This document shows positions 7,299 to 14,311 of a stretch of 18,083 nt of DNA, piece after piece (position 1 is the first letter of the stretch; each line of letters opens with the position of its first letter). This DNA comes from Porticoccaceae bacterium (GTDB lineage Bacteria > Pseudomonadota > Gammaproteobacteria > Pseudomonadales > Porticoccaceae), in assembly GCA_003491845.1 (NCBI GenBank), contig DNBN01000280.1:1-18083 (forward strand), in the 5' to 3' direction. Both the position numbers and the translations under genes were made by a program. Below the pieces are notes generated by a model. It was not told where the DNA came from. It saw nothing but the letters and a program-made list of their open reading frames with translations, and made no database searches.

Positions 7299-8384
7299 CT
7301 AATCCTTCGCTTTAATGAAATTAGTAAGCACTGATGACAGTTTTTCTGCTTTGGTCCATTGAAAAAAATGCTTGCCTCCTATCATCTGATGAGGTTGATT
7401 CTTGGTACCTGGCACCTTAGCTAAAAAGTGCTTTTCGAACCCATTAGTTACAGGGTCATCGCCAGCGCCCACGCACAAAAATGGTTTTTCAAAGGTGGAA
7501 AAGAATTCCCAGGCTTTTCTCTGGGCATCCAATGACTGATCAGGGATGCTGGGAACCTGACTGGGCATAGCGCGCACAGCCATTTTATAGGCAGGCGAGG
7601 GGAAAGGGGCTTCAAACGCACGACTTATCTCCGATCCGATTGGCAACAATCTGTTCAGCCGAAGTTTTACACTGATTAGGTCTATTAAGACCTGGAATTT
7701 AGATCGCTGCTCCATCATCGAAGAAGCAATAATGCCGGCAGGGGGATTGACGGTATCCCAGGTGTATTTCTGCCAATAGGCGAAAGACCTAGTGCCAGCA
7801 TAAGGGTCCTCGCCACCAAACCCATTCATTTTACTCACCTGTTTAGACATTGATGCCATAGTGATAGTTTGAGCGCTTGCCCTAAAGGCTAAAATTTCAT
7901 CCACCACCTGCTGTGGAACATCTGGGTTGTATGGCAGTCCAGTATTTCCCATTGCCACCTTGATAAAACGGTCATCATTATCTGCCACCACGCGCAATCC
8001 AATCAGGCCACCCCAGTCCTGTCCAAAAAAAGTTAAATTAGAAAAGTCATTTTTCACCAACCACTGACTCATCCAGTCTACTTGGTGCTGATAACTATAA
8101 TCTTCTCTCGCCGCTGGCTTATCTGATTTACCATAACCGGGCAAATCCGGTGCGATCACACGAATTCCTGCTTTAACTAAGTAGGGTATCATTCGCGCAT
8201 AAAGATAGCTCCAGACCGGTTGGCCGTGCATAGCCAACAGCAGAGGACCATCTTTAGGGCCTTCATCTATGTGATGAATTCGCAAAGTTGACCCATCCTG
8301 AGTTTGGATATCTGTATAGTGTGGCTTAAATGGGTAATCTTTTAGTTCGGCAAAGCAATTATCCGGTGTGCGTAAAATTTTCAT
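7299..8384 (-). CDS. Haloalkane dehalogenase-like alpha/beta hydrolase
   Basis: This is an alpha/beta-hydrolase closest in appearance to subfamily I haloalkane dehalogenases, which cleave carbon-halogen bonds by nucleophilic attack of Asp. The start MKILRTPDNCFAELKDYPF is typical of that group. Other marks are HGQPVWSYLY (residues 53-62), PDLPGYGKSDKP, the nucleophile elbow GQDWGG with Asp123 and the halide-binding Trp124, the acid region GAGDDPVTNG (309 or 310) and the base His339 in GGKHFFQW. The length of 361 is greater than the roughly 300 usual for the family, with a long cap between about 150 and 270. The family HGEP motif is HGQP here, a Glu-to-Gln change next to the oxyanion hole. Epoxide hydrolase or another hydrolase is less likely but not excluded. 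A strong palindrome covers its promoter. Confidence 0.8.
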   Translation of the reverse strand: MKILRTPDNCFAELKDYPFKPHYTDIQTQDGSTLRIHHIDEGPKDGPLLLAMHGQPVWSYLYARMIPYLVKAGIRVIAPDLPGYGKSDKPAAREDYSYQHQVDWMSQWLVKNDFSNLTFFGQDWGGLIGLRVVADNDDRFIKVAMGNTGLPYNPDVPQQVVDEILAFRASAQTITMASMSKQVSKMNGFGGEDPYAGTRSFAYWQKYTWDTVNPPAGIIASSMMEQRSKFQVLIDLISVKLRLNRLLPIGSEISRAFEAPFPSPAYKMAVRAMPSQVPSIPDQSLDAQRKAWEFFSTFEKPFLCVGAGDDPVTNGFEKHFLAKVPGTKNQPHQMIGGKHFFQWTKAEKLSSVLTNFIKAKD

Positions 8385-8404
8385 CGGAACCCCACATTGG
8401 TGTC

Positions 8405-8439
8405 TTTATATATTGGCATTATATATGCCAATATATAAA
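8405..8439. promoter_or_regulatory. 35-bp palindrome, probable repressor operator over promoter
   Basis: Arms TTTATATATTGGCAT (8405-8419) and ATGCCAATATATAAA (8425-8439) are perfect 15-bp inverted copies around a 5-base spacer. The palindrome contains the best -10 element (TATAAT, minus strand, 8418-8423) of the dehalogenase-like gene. It begins about 20 bases upstream of that ATG. Its size and position fit an operator for a dimeric repressor such as a TetR-family protein. No regulator gene is nearby. A hairpin acting on the upstream glycosyltransferase transcript is the alternative. Confidence 0.7.
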
Positions 8440-8445
8440 TTACAA
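8418..8445 (-). promoter_or_regulatory. Predicted promoter of the dehalogenase-like operon
   Basis: On the minus strand, TTGTAA (8440-8445) and a perfect TATAAT (8418-8423) are 16 bases apart. Transcription would start near 8411, giving a leader of about 27 bases. The -10 element lies in the centre of the palindrome. Confidence 0.5.
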
Positions 8446-8475
8446 GCGACAATAAACTTACTAGAAAAATTTTAA

Positions 8476-9648
8476 TTAAGACTTTTTCCACGTCCAATTA
8501 GAATTGATCAAATAATTAATAAGTGAGGCGCTTATAATGCCGAGTAAATTAGCTGCAAGGTCATTAAACATAAAGTACTTATAAGCGACATAGAACAATA
8601 TGTAATTGGCTAACCCCGCGATACCTGCGACAGAGTGAAATCGTAAAAAACGCATCATCACTGCAGTCTGAGAAGGCCGGTCTTTAAATGTCCAGATATG
8701 ATTAAGAATAAAATTCGATATCAATGAGGCTTCAATAGAAAGCAAGGGCGCCGTCTCCACTGACATCCCCAAGTGGCGAGTTAGAAACCAATAACCCCCC
8801 AAATTTATAGCAACACCAGAAAAACCAACTATAGAATAGCGTATAAAATCAGCATGACTATGAAAGCCAAGTTTTGGAATATTGATTAGAAATTCCCACT
8901 GATCGTTCCAAGATAACTTTGAATCTCCCCCTTTTCGGCTAACAAAAACAATCGGAATTTCTTTTACTTTAGCACCAAGAAGGACAAGCTCACAAAGTAA
9001 AGATGATTGAAACGAATATCCTTTAGTTGCCAAAAATCCTAGATTACAACGCTGTAAATATGATGCGGAAATACATCGATAGCCGGAAGTGCAGTCGTTG
9101 ACATGCCGCACACCGCCAACATAGCGTACTAATAGATTACCCACTTTACTAATCAGCTTTCTACGTAGAGAAAATTCAGGTGTAGCACCGCCAGCTACAA
9201 ACCGAGATCCTATTACTAATGAATACCCTTGATCTACTTGATTAAGAAACTCCGGAATTACGTCTGGATTATGCTGACCATCAGAATCCATTTGAAATAA
9301 ATAGTCAGGGTTAAATTTCTCCAACGCATGAGAAAATCCACGCTTGTAAGCGTCACCCAAACCAACCTTGTTACCGGTAATCATAGTCAATAAGGAGGAC
9401 TCTGCAGATCGTTGTATCACTATGGCCTGAGTACTATCAGACGAATTATCATCCACTACCAAGATCCGAAATGCATAACCCGGACATTTGTCTTGATTAG
9501 CAAAAATAGCGTCGATCGTCTGGCCAATGTGAGCCTCTTCATTGTATGTGGGTAAGACAAAGCAAACTATTGGTTTATCTGCATTTTCAGTAGTGTCAGG
9601 CATTGCTAAATCCAAGAGTTGAACCACATTATTTGGTGAAACCGCCAT
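8476..9648 (-). CDS. Polyprenyl-phosphate mannosyltransferase-like GT2 with GtrA domain
   Basis: This membrane glycosyltransferase probably makes a polyprenyl-phosphate sugar (mannose in the DPM1 family), the donor for the adjacent protein mannosyltransferase. Residues 26-250 form a GT2 domain with VLPTYNEE, VVDDNSSD (Asp66-Asp67), the metal-site DSDGQH (121-126), IGSRFVAGG and CTSGYR. Residues about 263-388 are a GtrA-like four-helix membrane domain (FIRYSIVGFSGVAINLGGYW at its start, FILNHIWTFKDR inside). This fusion layout is known for bacterial Dpm-like enzymes. The ATG at 9648 lies inside the upstream gene by 43 bases. An in-frame ATG at 9603, two bases after the upstream stop, is an equally plausible start because the conserved domain begins only at about residue 27. 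Sugar specificity cannot be read from the sequence. Confidence 0.87.
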   Translation of the reverse strand: MAVSPNNVVQLLDLAMPDTTENADKPIVCFVLPTYNEEAHIGQTIDAIFANQDKCPGYAFRILVVDDNSSDSTQAIVIQRSAESSLLTMITGNKVGLGDAYKRGFSHALEKFNPDYLFQMDSDGQHNPDVIPEFLNQVDQGYSLVIGSRFVAGGATPEFSLRRKLISKVGNLLVRYVGGVRHVNDCTSGYRCISASYLQRCNLGFLATKGYSFQSSLLCELVLLGAKVKEIPIVFVSRKGGDSKLSWNDQWEFLINIPKLGFHSHADFIRYSIVGFSGVAINLGGYWFLTRHLGMSVETAPLLSIEASLISNFILNHIWTFKDRPSQTAVMMRFLRFHSVAGIAGLANYILFYVAYKYFMFNDLAANLLGIISASLINYLINSNWTWKKS

Positions 9649-10982
9649 TGTTCTATTTCCAAGCCTAGCTGCAAGGGCAACCAGTAAATAGCCGCACCAA
9701 TTACCAGAATTAAAATACCTCTATATAACAACTCAGCGATTTTTTCTTTTCTTAACGTTAACTTGTACAACACCAGTGCCAAACCAATCAAGGCAAAGCC
9801 TGATGCCGGCTGATAATGGTGTAGAAATAACGAACGAGAAACCAATGACCAAGGTAAAAAGTTACCGTAAAAACCGATCAAAATAAAGGACAATACAGCA
9901 AAATCTGGTCCTATGCGCTGCGCCGTAAAACGATTTTTCACCAACATAATCCAATAAGCCGTTAGGATAAAAACCGCAATGATAGAAAATAAAGCCAAAG
10001 CTGGATTAGGGAACAGATGCACCGCTGTGTACATAGTTTGATAACTACCACTTGGTAGCATCACCTGATCACTTGAGAAATAATATGCCATTGGTCTCAA
10101 CATCAGTGGCCAGGTATACCACTCCGACTGATAAGGATGTAGCTTTGCTTCTACATGACTGATATGGAAATCTGCCATATAACGGTGTTTATCAACATAA
10201 GAAAAGCCATCCACTGATAACGACTCTGGAACCCAAATCACCACATAAACCATTAGAGGGACACCCAACAAGAGGAATAATAGTTTTATTGACAATGGGC
10301 TTGGACAATTCAAAAAATTATCATGCATAGGTTCGATGGAGGGCCTACTGTTATATGACAAAAACCAAAACAACAAAATAATGGCAGGGACCACACCCCA
10401 GAAGCCGACCCCATTCCACTTAATAGAAATAGCTAGACCAAGAAAAACCATAGCCATTAAAAAATAACTACTGGACTGGGTAGTACTATTCATCCACTTT
10501 AAAAAATACAGCAAGCCCAGAAATCCAAAAAAACACAGGTAAATATTAATCAAACCAATTCTAGAATCAACTATAAGGGCACCATCTAAACAAAAAAATA
10601 ATGCTACCAAAATCGCAAAATGCTGGTTATCTATTAATTCTTTACTCACTTTGTAAGAAACATAAATTAGCGCCGTTCCAGTTACGGCATTAAGCCAACG
10701 GTAGCTAAATGGATCAAGATTAGACAATTCAAAACCAGTGGAGACCAGGCTGTCTGTCCACGGTATTAAATAGTATAGGTAAATACTCAGTGACATTAGA
10801 TAGGCGCCCAGAGGCGGATGCACTGAATCAAAGGTTCCACCCGATAAATATTGTAATCCATACTGAGGGTAAAATATTTCATCGAACGTCACGCCAGGCA
10901 TTGCACCCAACTGATAAAACCGCAGTAACCCACCAAGTAAAACAAGCAATAATAGGGGTAATTTTAGTATCAATCTTTGCAT
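9606..10982 (-). CDS. Protein O-mannosyltransferase family (PMT, GT39)
   Basis: This is a multipass inner-membrane glycosyltransferase, expected to transfer mannose from a polyprenyl-phosphate carrier to Ser/Thr of exported proteins. The 458-residue product carries the PMT hallmarks in order: the acidic pair FDEIFYPQYG (Asp34-Glu35) in the first periplasmic loop, HPPLG (55-59), DGALIVDSRIGLINIYL (133-149), AISIKWNGVGF (184-194), and HPYQSEWYTWPLMLRP (282-297) opening the C-terminal PMT domain. It then has PWSLVSRSLFLHHYQPASGF. These resemble actinobacterial Pmt and eukaryotic POMT more than the ArnT/lipid A class. The overlapping Dpm-like gene supports this role. The ATG at 10982 has no clear Shine-Dalgarno sequence. 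Transfer of another sugar, or to a non-protein acceptor, remains possible. Confidence 0.85.
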   Translation of the reverse strand: MQRLILKLPLLLLVLLGGLLRFYQLGAMPGVTFDEIFYPQYGLQYLSGGTFDSVHPPLGAYLMSLSIYLYYLIPWTDSLVSTGFELSNLDPFSYRWLNAVTGTALIYVSYKVSKELIDNQHFAILVALFFCLDGALIVDSRIGLINIYLCFFGFLGLLYFLKWMNSTTQSSSYFLMAMVFLGLAISIKWNGVGFWGVVPAIILLFWFLSYNSRPSIEPMHDNFLNCPSPLSIKLLFLLLGVPLMVYVVIWVPESLSVDGFSYVDKHRYMADFHISHVEAKLHPYQSEWYTWPLMLRPMAYYFSSDQVMLPSGSYQTMYTAVHLFPNPALALFSIIAVFILTAYWIMLVKNRFTAQRIGPDFAVLSFILIGFYGNFLPWSLVSRSLFLHHYQPASGFALIGLALVLYKLTLRKEKIAELLYRGILILVIGAAIYWLPLQLGLEIEQWRFHQIMWFNSWI

Positions 10983-11241
10983 TTTTTAAGCGCCGAGAAA
11001 AATCATAAAATAAGTATAACCAAAGTGTTATAAATTGGGTCTTTAAATCTTAATATGAGCGTGAAAAGACCCACCAAAGGAAACTAAAATGCAATTAGCA
11101 AACACTCCAATACCCACGTGAGTTTTACTGATAATATTGAGCATTGAACTATTTAGTGACAACAAATAGCGCCCTTCAAGCGCGTTGCAAAAATAAAGTT
11201 TATCGATCAGCATTATTGCCACTTTTTTAACGGTGTTTTCT
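10983..11241. other. Divergent intergenic region with two tiny ORFs
   Basis: This stretch separates the PMT gene (minus) from the zinc hydrolase gene (plus) and should hold both promoters. I found no convincing -35/-10 pair for either. It contains two adjacent ten-codon plus-strand ORFs. MSVKRPTKGN lies at 11055-11087 and MQLANTPIPT at 11089-11121. The second has a good AAAGGAAA ribosome-binding site embedded in the end of the first. Their significance is unknown. Confidence 0.4.
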
Positions 11242-12360
11242 ATGAAGCTTCAGAATTACATCTATGGACTACGAGCAATCCTAACGATTTTTCTAGTAGT
11301 AGTTATCAACAATAGTGTTGCTGAAAATAACGCCATGAAACCTTTAATGGCCGATAATTTTACAATAGGCAACACAACTGTGTCTCCTGGTAAGACCTAT
11401 AGAGGCATGTTAAAAGTACCAGGCGGTAATGATAAAGTCACATCATTCATTCCAATCACAGTGCATCATGGCATCAACAAAGGACCCGTTCTATCTTTGA
11501 TAGCCGGGATTCATGGCTCTGAGTATTCTCCGATTATCGCAATGCAGGCGATGGCCAAAACAGTCGATCCGTCACAACTCAATGGGACACTTGTAATTGT
11601 ACACATAGCAAACATACCTGCTTTTACTGGCCGGACTGTTTACTTTAGTCCAAATGACTTAAAAAATTTAAATCGCTCCTTTCCTGGAAGTATTAATGGC
11701 ACCATCACAGATCGAATTGCCGATGTACTTACAAATGAGGTAATTGCGCGTTCTGACTATTTAGTAGATATTCATGCCGGAGATGCCAATGAAAGTTTAC
11801 GCCCTTCATACAGCGCATATTATGCTGAAGCTGGCGGAGACAACGTAGTAAAAGAGTCAAAAAGACTCGCAATAGCATTTGGTCTAGACACTATTGTGCA
11901 ATTTGCTGGTTCTTATAAATCTGTCAATGAAGCGATCTATACCAGTGCACAAGCTGTAACGCTAGGTGTACCCGCAATAGATATTGAGTCTGGCGAATTG
12001 GGTATAGTAGATAATAAATATATAGACCCTATCATTGTTGGTTCCCTAAATATTATGCGCGAACTAGACATGATTATTGGCCAGCCAAAATTGCCAACTA
12101 ATCCATTGTTAATAAATTCTAGAACACGAATTTATAGTAACCATGATGGTATTTTTTATGCTGATCCAAAGATTAGCGTGGGAGACTACATAACGGCTGG
12201 AACGTCCTTGGGCACAATTACTGACTATCATGGGAATACATTAGAAAATATAAGAGCGCCAGCTTCCGGAGTTCTATTAATTTTATTTGGTACTCCACCG
12301 GTAAACAAAGGTGACAATATTGTGGTGATTGGAAGTATCACTAAATCTACCGATAATTAA
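11242..12360 (+). CDS. Exported aspartoacylase/succinylglutamate desuccinylase-family zinc hydrolase
   Basis: This is a zinc-dependent hydrolase of the M14-like AstE/AspA family, which cleaves N-acyl amino acids or related amides. A signal peptide (cleavage likely after NNSVA) places it in the periplasm. Zinc and catalytic residues are visible, numbered from ATG 11242: His91 and Glu94 in AGIHGSEYSP, the substrate-side NLNRSFPG, His178 in YLVDIHAGD, and a candidate general-base Glu in PAIDIESGELG. The C-terminal 75 residues form a biotinyl-lipoyl-like barrel (SNHDGIFYADPKISVGDYI) usual in this subfamily. I chose ATG 11242 (372 residues) over the in-frame GTG at 11233, because it starts the signal peptide cleanly and has a weak GGTG ribosome-binding site. 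No amino-acid catabolic neighbours indicate the substrate. Confidence 0.85.
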   Translation: MKLQNYIYGLRAILTIFLVVVINNSVAENNAMKPLMADNFTIGNTTVSPGKTYRGMLKVPGGNDKVTSFIPITVHHGINKGPVLSLIAGIHGSEYSPIIAMQAMAKTVDPSQLNGTLVIVHIANIPAFTGRTVYFSPNDLKNLNRSFPGSINGTITDRIADVLTNEVIARSDYLVDIHAGDANESLRPSYSAYYAEAGGDNVVKESKRLAIAFGLDTIVQFAGSYKSVNEAIYTSAQAVTLGVPAIDIESGELGIVDNKYIDPIIVGSLNIMRELDMIIGQPKLPTNPLLINSRTRIYSNHDGIFYADPKISVGDYITAGTSLGTITDYHGNTLENIRAPASGVLLILFGTPPVNKGDNIVVIGSITKSTDN

Positions 12361-12487
12361 AGCCTTTATAGTAACTTGCCCCAAATTTTCTAGGCAGCTA
12401 TGATCCGTAACATATTACATTTCATATACACACTTTAGGTGATACTTTTCACAAAGTACTAAGCCGTCAACAGAGTTGTATATGTTT

Positions 12488-12560
12488 AACCCTTTGGTCC
12501 TCTGTGACCCAAGATCAGTGATGCTAAGATAAACAGAGGCAGTATTAAAAACAAAGGGTT
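12488..12560. repeat. Nested inverted repeat, possible structured RNA or small repeat element
   Basis: Outer arms AACCCTTTG (12488-12496) and CAAAGGGTT (12552-12560) are perfect inverted copies of 9 bp. Inside them are perfect 7-bp arms CCTCTGT (12499-12505) and ACAGAGG (12533-12539). The two stems are separated by 2 bases on one side and 12 on the other. The whole could fold as a two-step stem of about 73 bases. Its function is unknown. Confidence 0.55.
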
Positions 12561-12614
12561 TACTTTACATGAACAATATCCTAGCAGAGTTTACATAGAG
12601 TAAAGCTCTTAATG

Positions 12615-12644
12615 TAGTCCCAAAAATTCACGTCTTTGGGACTA
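12615..12644. repeat. Perfect 10-bp hairpin between convergent genes
   Basis: TAGTCCCAAA (12615-12624) and TTTGGGACTA (12635-12644) form a perfect stem with a 10-base loop. The position, 33 bases past the stop of the minus-strand gene, fits a transcription end. Neither strand has a proper T-tract after it, so rho-independent termination is not secure. Confidence 0.5.
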
Positions 12645-12676
12645 TCTATTACAAAATAGTATAGCAATTTTGAGCC

Positions 12677-13501
12677 TCAAGATATAAACGGCTGACCCCG
12701 GACGGCTTGAACAAAAGTCAGCACAGAAACTACTGTGTAACTTCCCGAAAATAACACCACTAGTGAACACGCAAAGCCTCTACTCCAATGTTTGGGTAGC
12801 AACAAAGCAAATAACGGCACGACTTGCATCGCGTGCATACCAAAGAAGTGAGCTACTCTAAGGTCACCCCCGCTCTTAGCCCAGTTAAACAGCCATACAC
12901 CATTTGCATCTGACGCAGCAGCGTCTACCCAATGGCCCGTTTGACTACCCAGATATTGACCAAAACCCCCACCCAAGACAAAAGTTAGCACTAAACCAAT
13001 AATAATGGCCAACACTATAGGGTCATTTCTTACATTATTACGGCCAATAATCCAAGCAAACCACAGCGGTGCCGTTACCAGCCAAGTGGCTCCAATACCC
13101 ATCAGCATATACATTATTTCTCGAAAAGGCGTCGTAACATTAAAGTGTGAAGCTTCACCCAAGGCGCCACTGATAGTGATATATACCATTTCAGCTAATG
13201 CGACCCACACCAGAGATACAGCAATAAGGCGACCTACCCCTCTTTGAAGATAGCCTGATGGGAAATAACGAACAAAAGCTAACAACGTAGCAAAGAATAC
13301 TGCCAATGATAAAGCGAATTTAAACGGTTTAGCCCATACCGAAACGCCATTAAACAATCGATCGTCTATGCTGCCAGCCAAAAAGCAGGCCATGGTCAAT
13401 CCCAGTAAGCCAACCGTGGTATAAAACCAAATTGGTTCAAGACCTCTGTAGGTTTGATAGTTTTGCCTTAATGAAGCATAGAAAATCGATAGGTTTTGCA
13501 C
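12677..13501 (-). CDS. Multipass membrane protein, unrecognised family
   Basis: This is a 274-residue protein with about seven hydrophobic segments. A cytosolic-looking N-terminus (MQNLSIFYASLRQNYQTYRG) is followed by FYTTVGLLGLTMACFLAG. VWAKPFKFALSLAVFFATLL, LVWVALAEMVYITISG and several more helices follow. The segment LRVAHFFGMHAMQVVPLFALL carries two histidines within a helix, the sort of pair that could bind metal or heme, but this is speculation. The start is GTG 13501, firmly supported by AAGGAGG seven bases upstream. That ribosome-binding site overlaps the stop of the ABA4-like gene, so the two are coupled. No function is assigned. Confidence 0.82.
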   Translation of the reverse strand: MQNLSIFYASLRQNYQTYRGLEPIWFYTTVGLLGLTMACFLAGSIDDRLFNGVSVWAKPFKFALSLAVFFATLLAFVRYFPSGYLQRGVGRLIAVSLVWVALAEMVYITISGALGEASHFNVTTPFREIMYMLMGIGATWLVTAPLWFAWIIGRNNVRNDPIVLAIIIGLVLTFVLGGGFGQYLGSQTGHWVDAAASDANGVWLFNWAKSGGDLRVAHFFGMHAMQVVPLFALLLPKHWSRGFACSLVVLFSGSYTVVSVLTFVQAVRGQPFIS

Positions 13502-13503
13502 TA

Positions 13504-13950
13504 CTAAGCCTCCTTCACTAGTGTTTTTTTAGTTGCGCGGCAAATTAGTTTAATCATCCAGTAAAGGACCAAACCTCCAGGACCAAACATTAGAGTTGCA
13601 AAAAGACAAGGAATTACTAGAAGATGATGGATTCCTTCTTGCTGAGCATCGTTTACCTCCCAAGCACCAACACACAGATCGAATGCCAAATAATGAATCC
13701 AACCTGCCAGAATTAATTCTGGCATTGAAAATAGCGCACTAACAGCCGCCAGTGAATTAAATCCTGCACCGTCTGGAACTGAACCAAAATTATTCATCAT
13801 AAGCCAGATATAAAAAATGCCGATTAACAATGGTGCAACAACCGGCGCAACCCAATCCCGAGTTACATACCAACGAGGAGCGAGCGCAAGGCCAAGCCAA
13901 CCCACCATGGCAATATTACTACATAGACTGAATATCTGTTCTAAGCTCAT
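13504..13950 (-). CDS. ABA4-like family membrane protein (DUF4281)
   Basis: This is a small four-helix membrane protein of the ABA4-like family, named for the plant protein needed for neoxanthin synthesis. The bacterial role is not established. Family-like features in the 148-residue product are the start MSLEQIFSLCSNIAMVGWLGLALAPRW, the central GFNSLAAVSALFSMPELILAGWIHYLAFDL, and the C-terminal HHLLVIPCLFATLMFGPGGL. I chose ATG 13950 because AGGA lies eight bases upstream and it matches the usual family length. An in-frame ATG at 13989 would add 13 polar residues and has no usable ribosome-binding site. It is coupled to the following seven-helix protein gene. In some proteobacteria ABA4-like genes sit with photolyase or carotenoid genes, but none is visible here. 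Confidence 0.78.
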   Translation of the reverse strand: MSLEQIFSLCSNIAMVGWLGLALAPRWYVTRDWVAPVVAPLLIGIFYIWLMMNNFGSVPDGAGFNSLAAVSALFSMPELILAGWIHYLAFDLCVGAWEVNDAQQEGIHHLLVIPCLFATLMFGPGGLVLYWMIKLICRATKKTLVKEA

Positions 13951-14311
13951 CCTATTTTTCCTGTTGAAATATATCAGTCCCATCACCATAATCCAACGCT
14001 AAACTGTCAGTTATGCACAGCTATAGATGCTTGGGAACTACATGTATTGGCAGCCTATGTCTAGGACCATGATAATAGATCAGAGTAAATAGGCACCTGA
14101 ATTGCGATAAAAGTGTATATAACAGTAAAACGCTGCACGACTCAGAATTAATCAGCAACTAACGTAGCTATATCTGAGAAGAGAGAACAGAAGAAGACGT
14201 CAGTACAAAACACTGTTGGAATATTCTAAATTTTCGCGCTCTAGACGCACTACAGGGTAATCGGCAATCCTAGGTTGATGCCCTATAAATAATAGTTTAC
14301 TGCCCGCTCGC
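13951..14311. other. Intergenic region upstream of the ABA4-like gene
   Basis: These 361 bases separate the ABA4-like gene from the small membrane gene after glmS, all on the minus strand. The region should contain the promoter of the ABA4-like pair, but I see no confident -35/-10 match. A short palindrome AACTGtCAGTT occurs at 14002-14012. No gene-length open frame or T-tailed hairpin was found. Confidence 0.5.

Larger units (their letters stand above)
12361..12676. other. Non-coding region rich in inverted repeats between convergent genes
   Basis: These 316 bases lie between the 3' ends of the zinc hydrolase gene and the next minus-strand gene. They hold a nested inverted repeat (12488-12560), an imperfect hairpin at 12586-12609 (AGAGTTTAC with GTAAAgCTCT) and a perfect hairpin at 12615-12644. 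No gene of credible length is present. No hairpin is followed by a clear T-run. Confidence 0.6.

Noticed and set aside
12484..12563. Possible integron attC site
   Set aside because: GTTTAAC fits the left RYYYAAC box, but the right side reads GTTTACT rather than GTTRRRY. There is no integrase or cassette array nearby.
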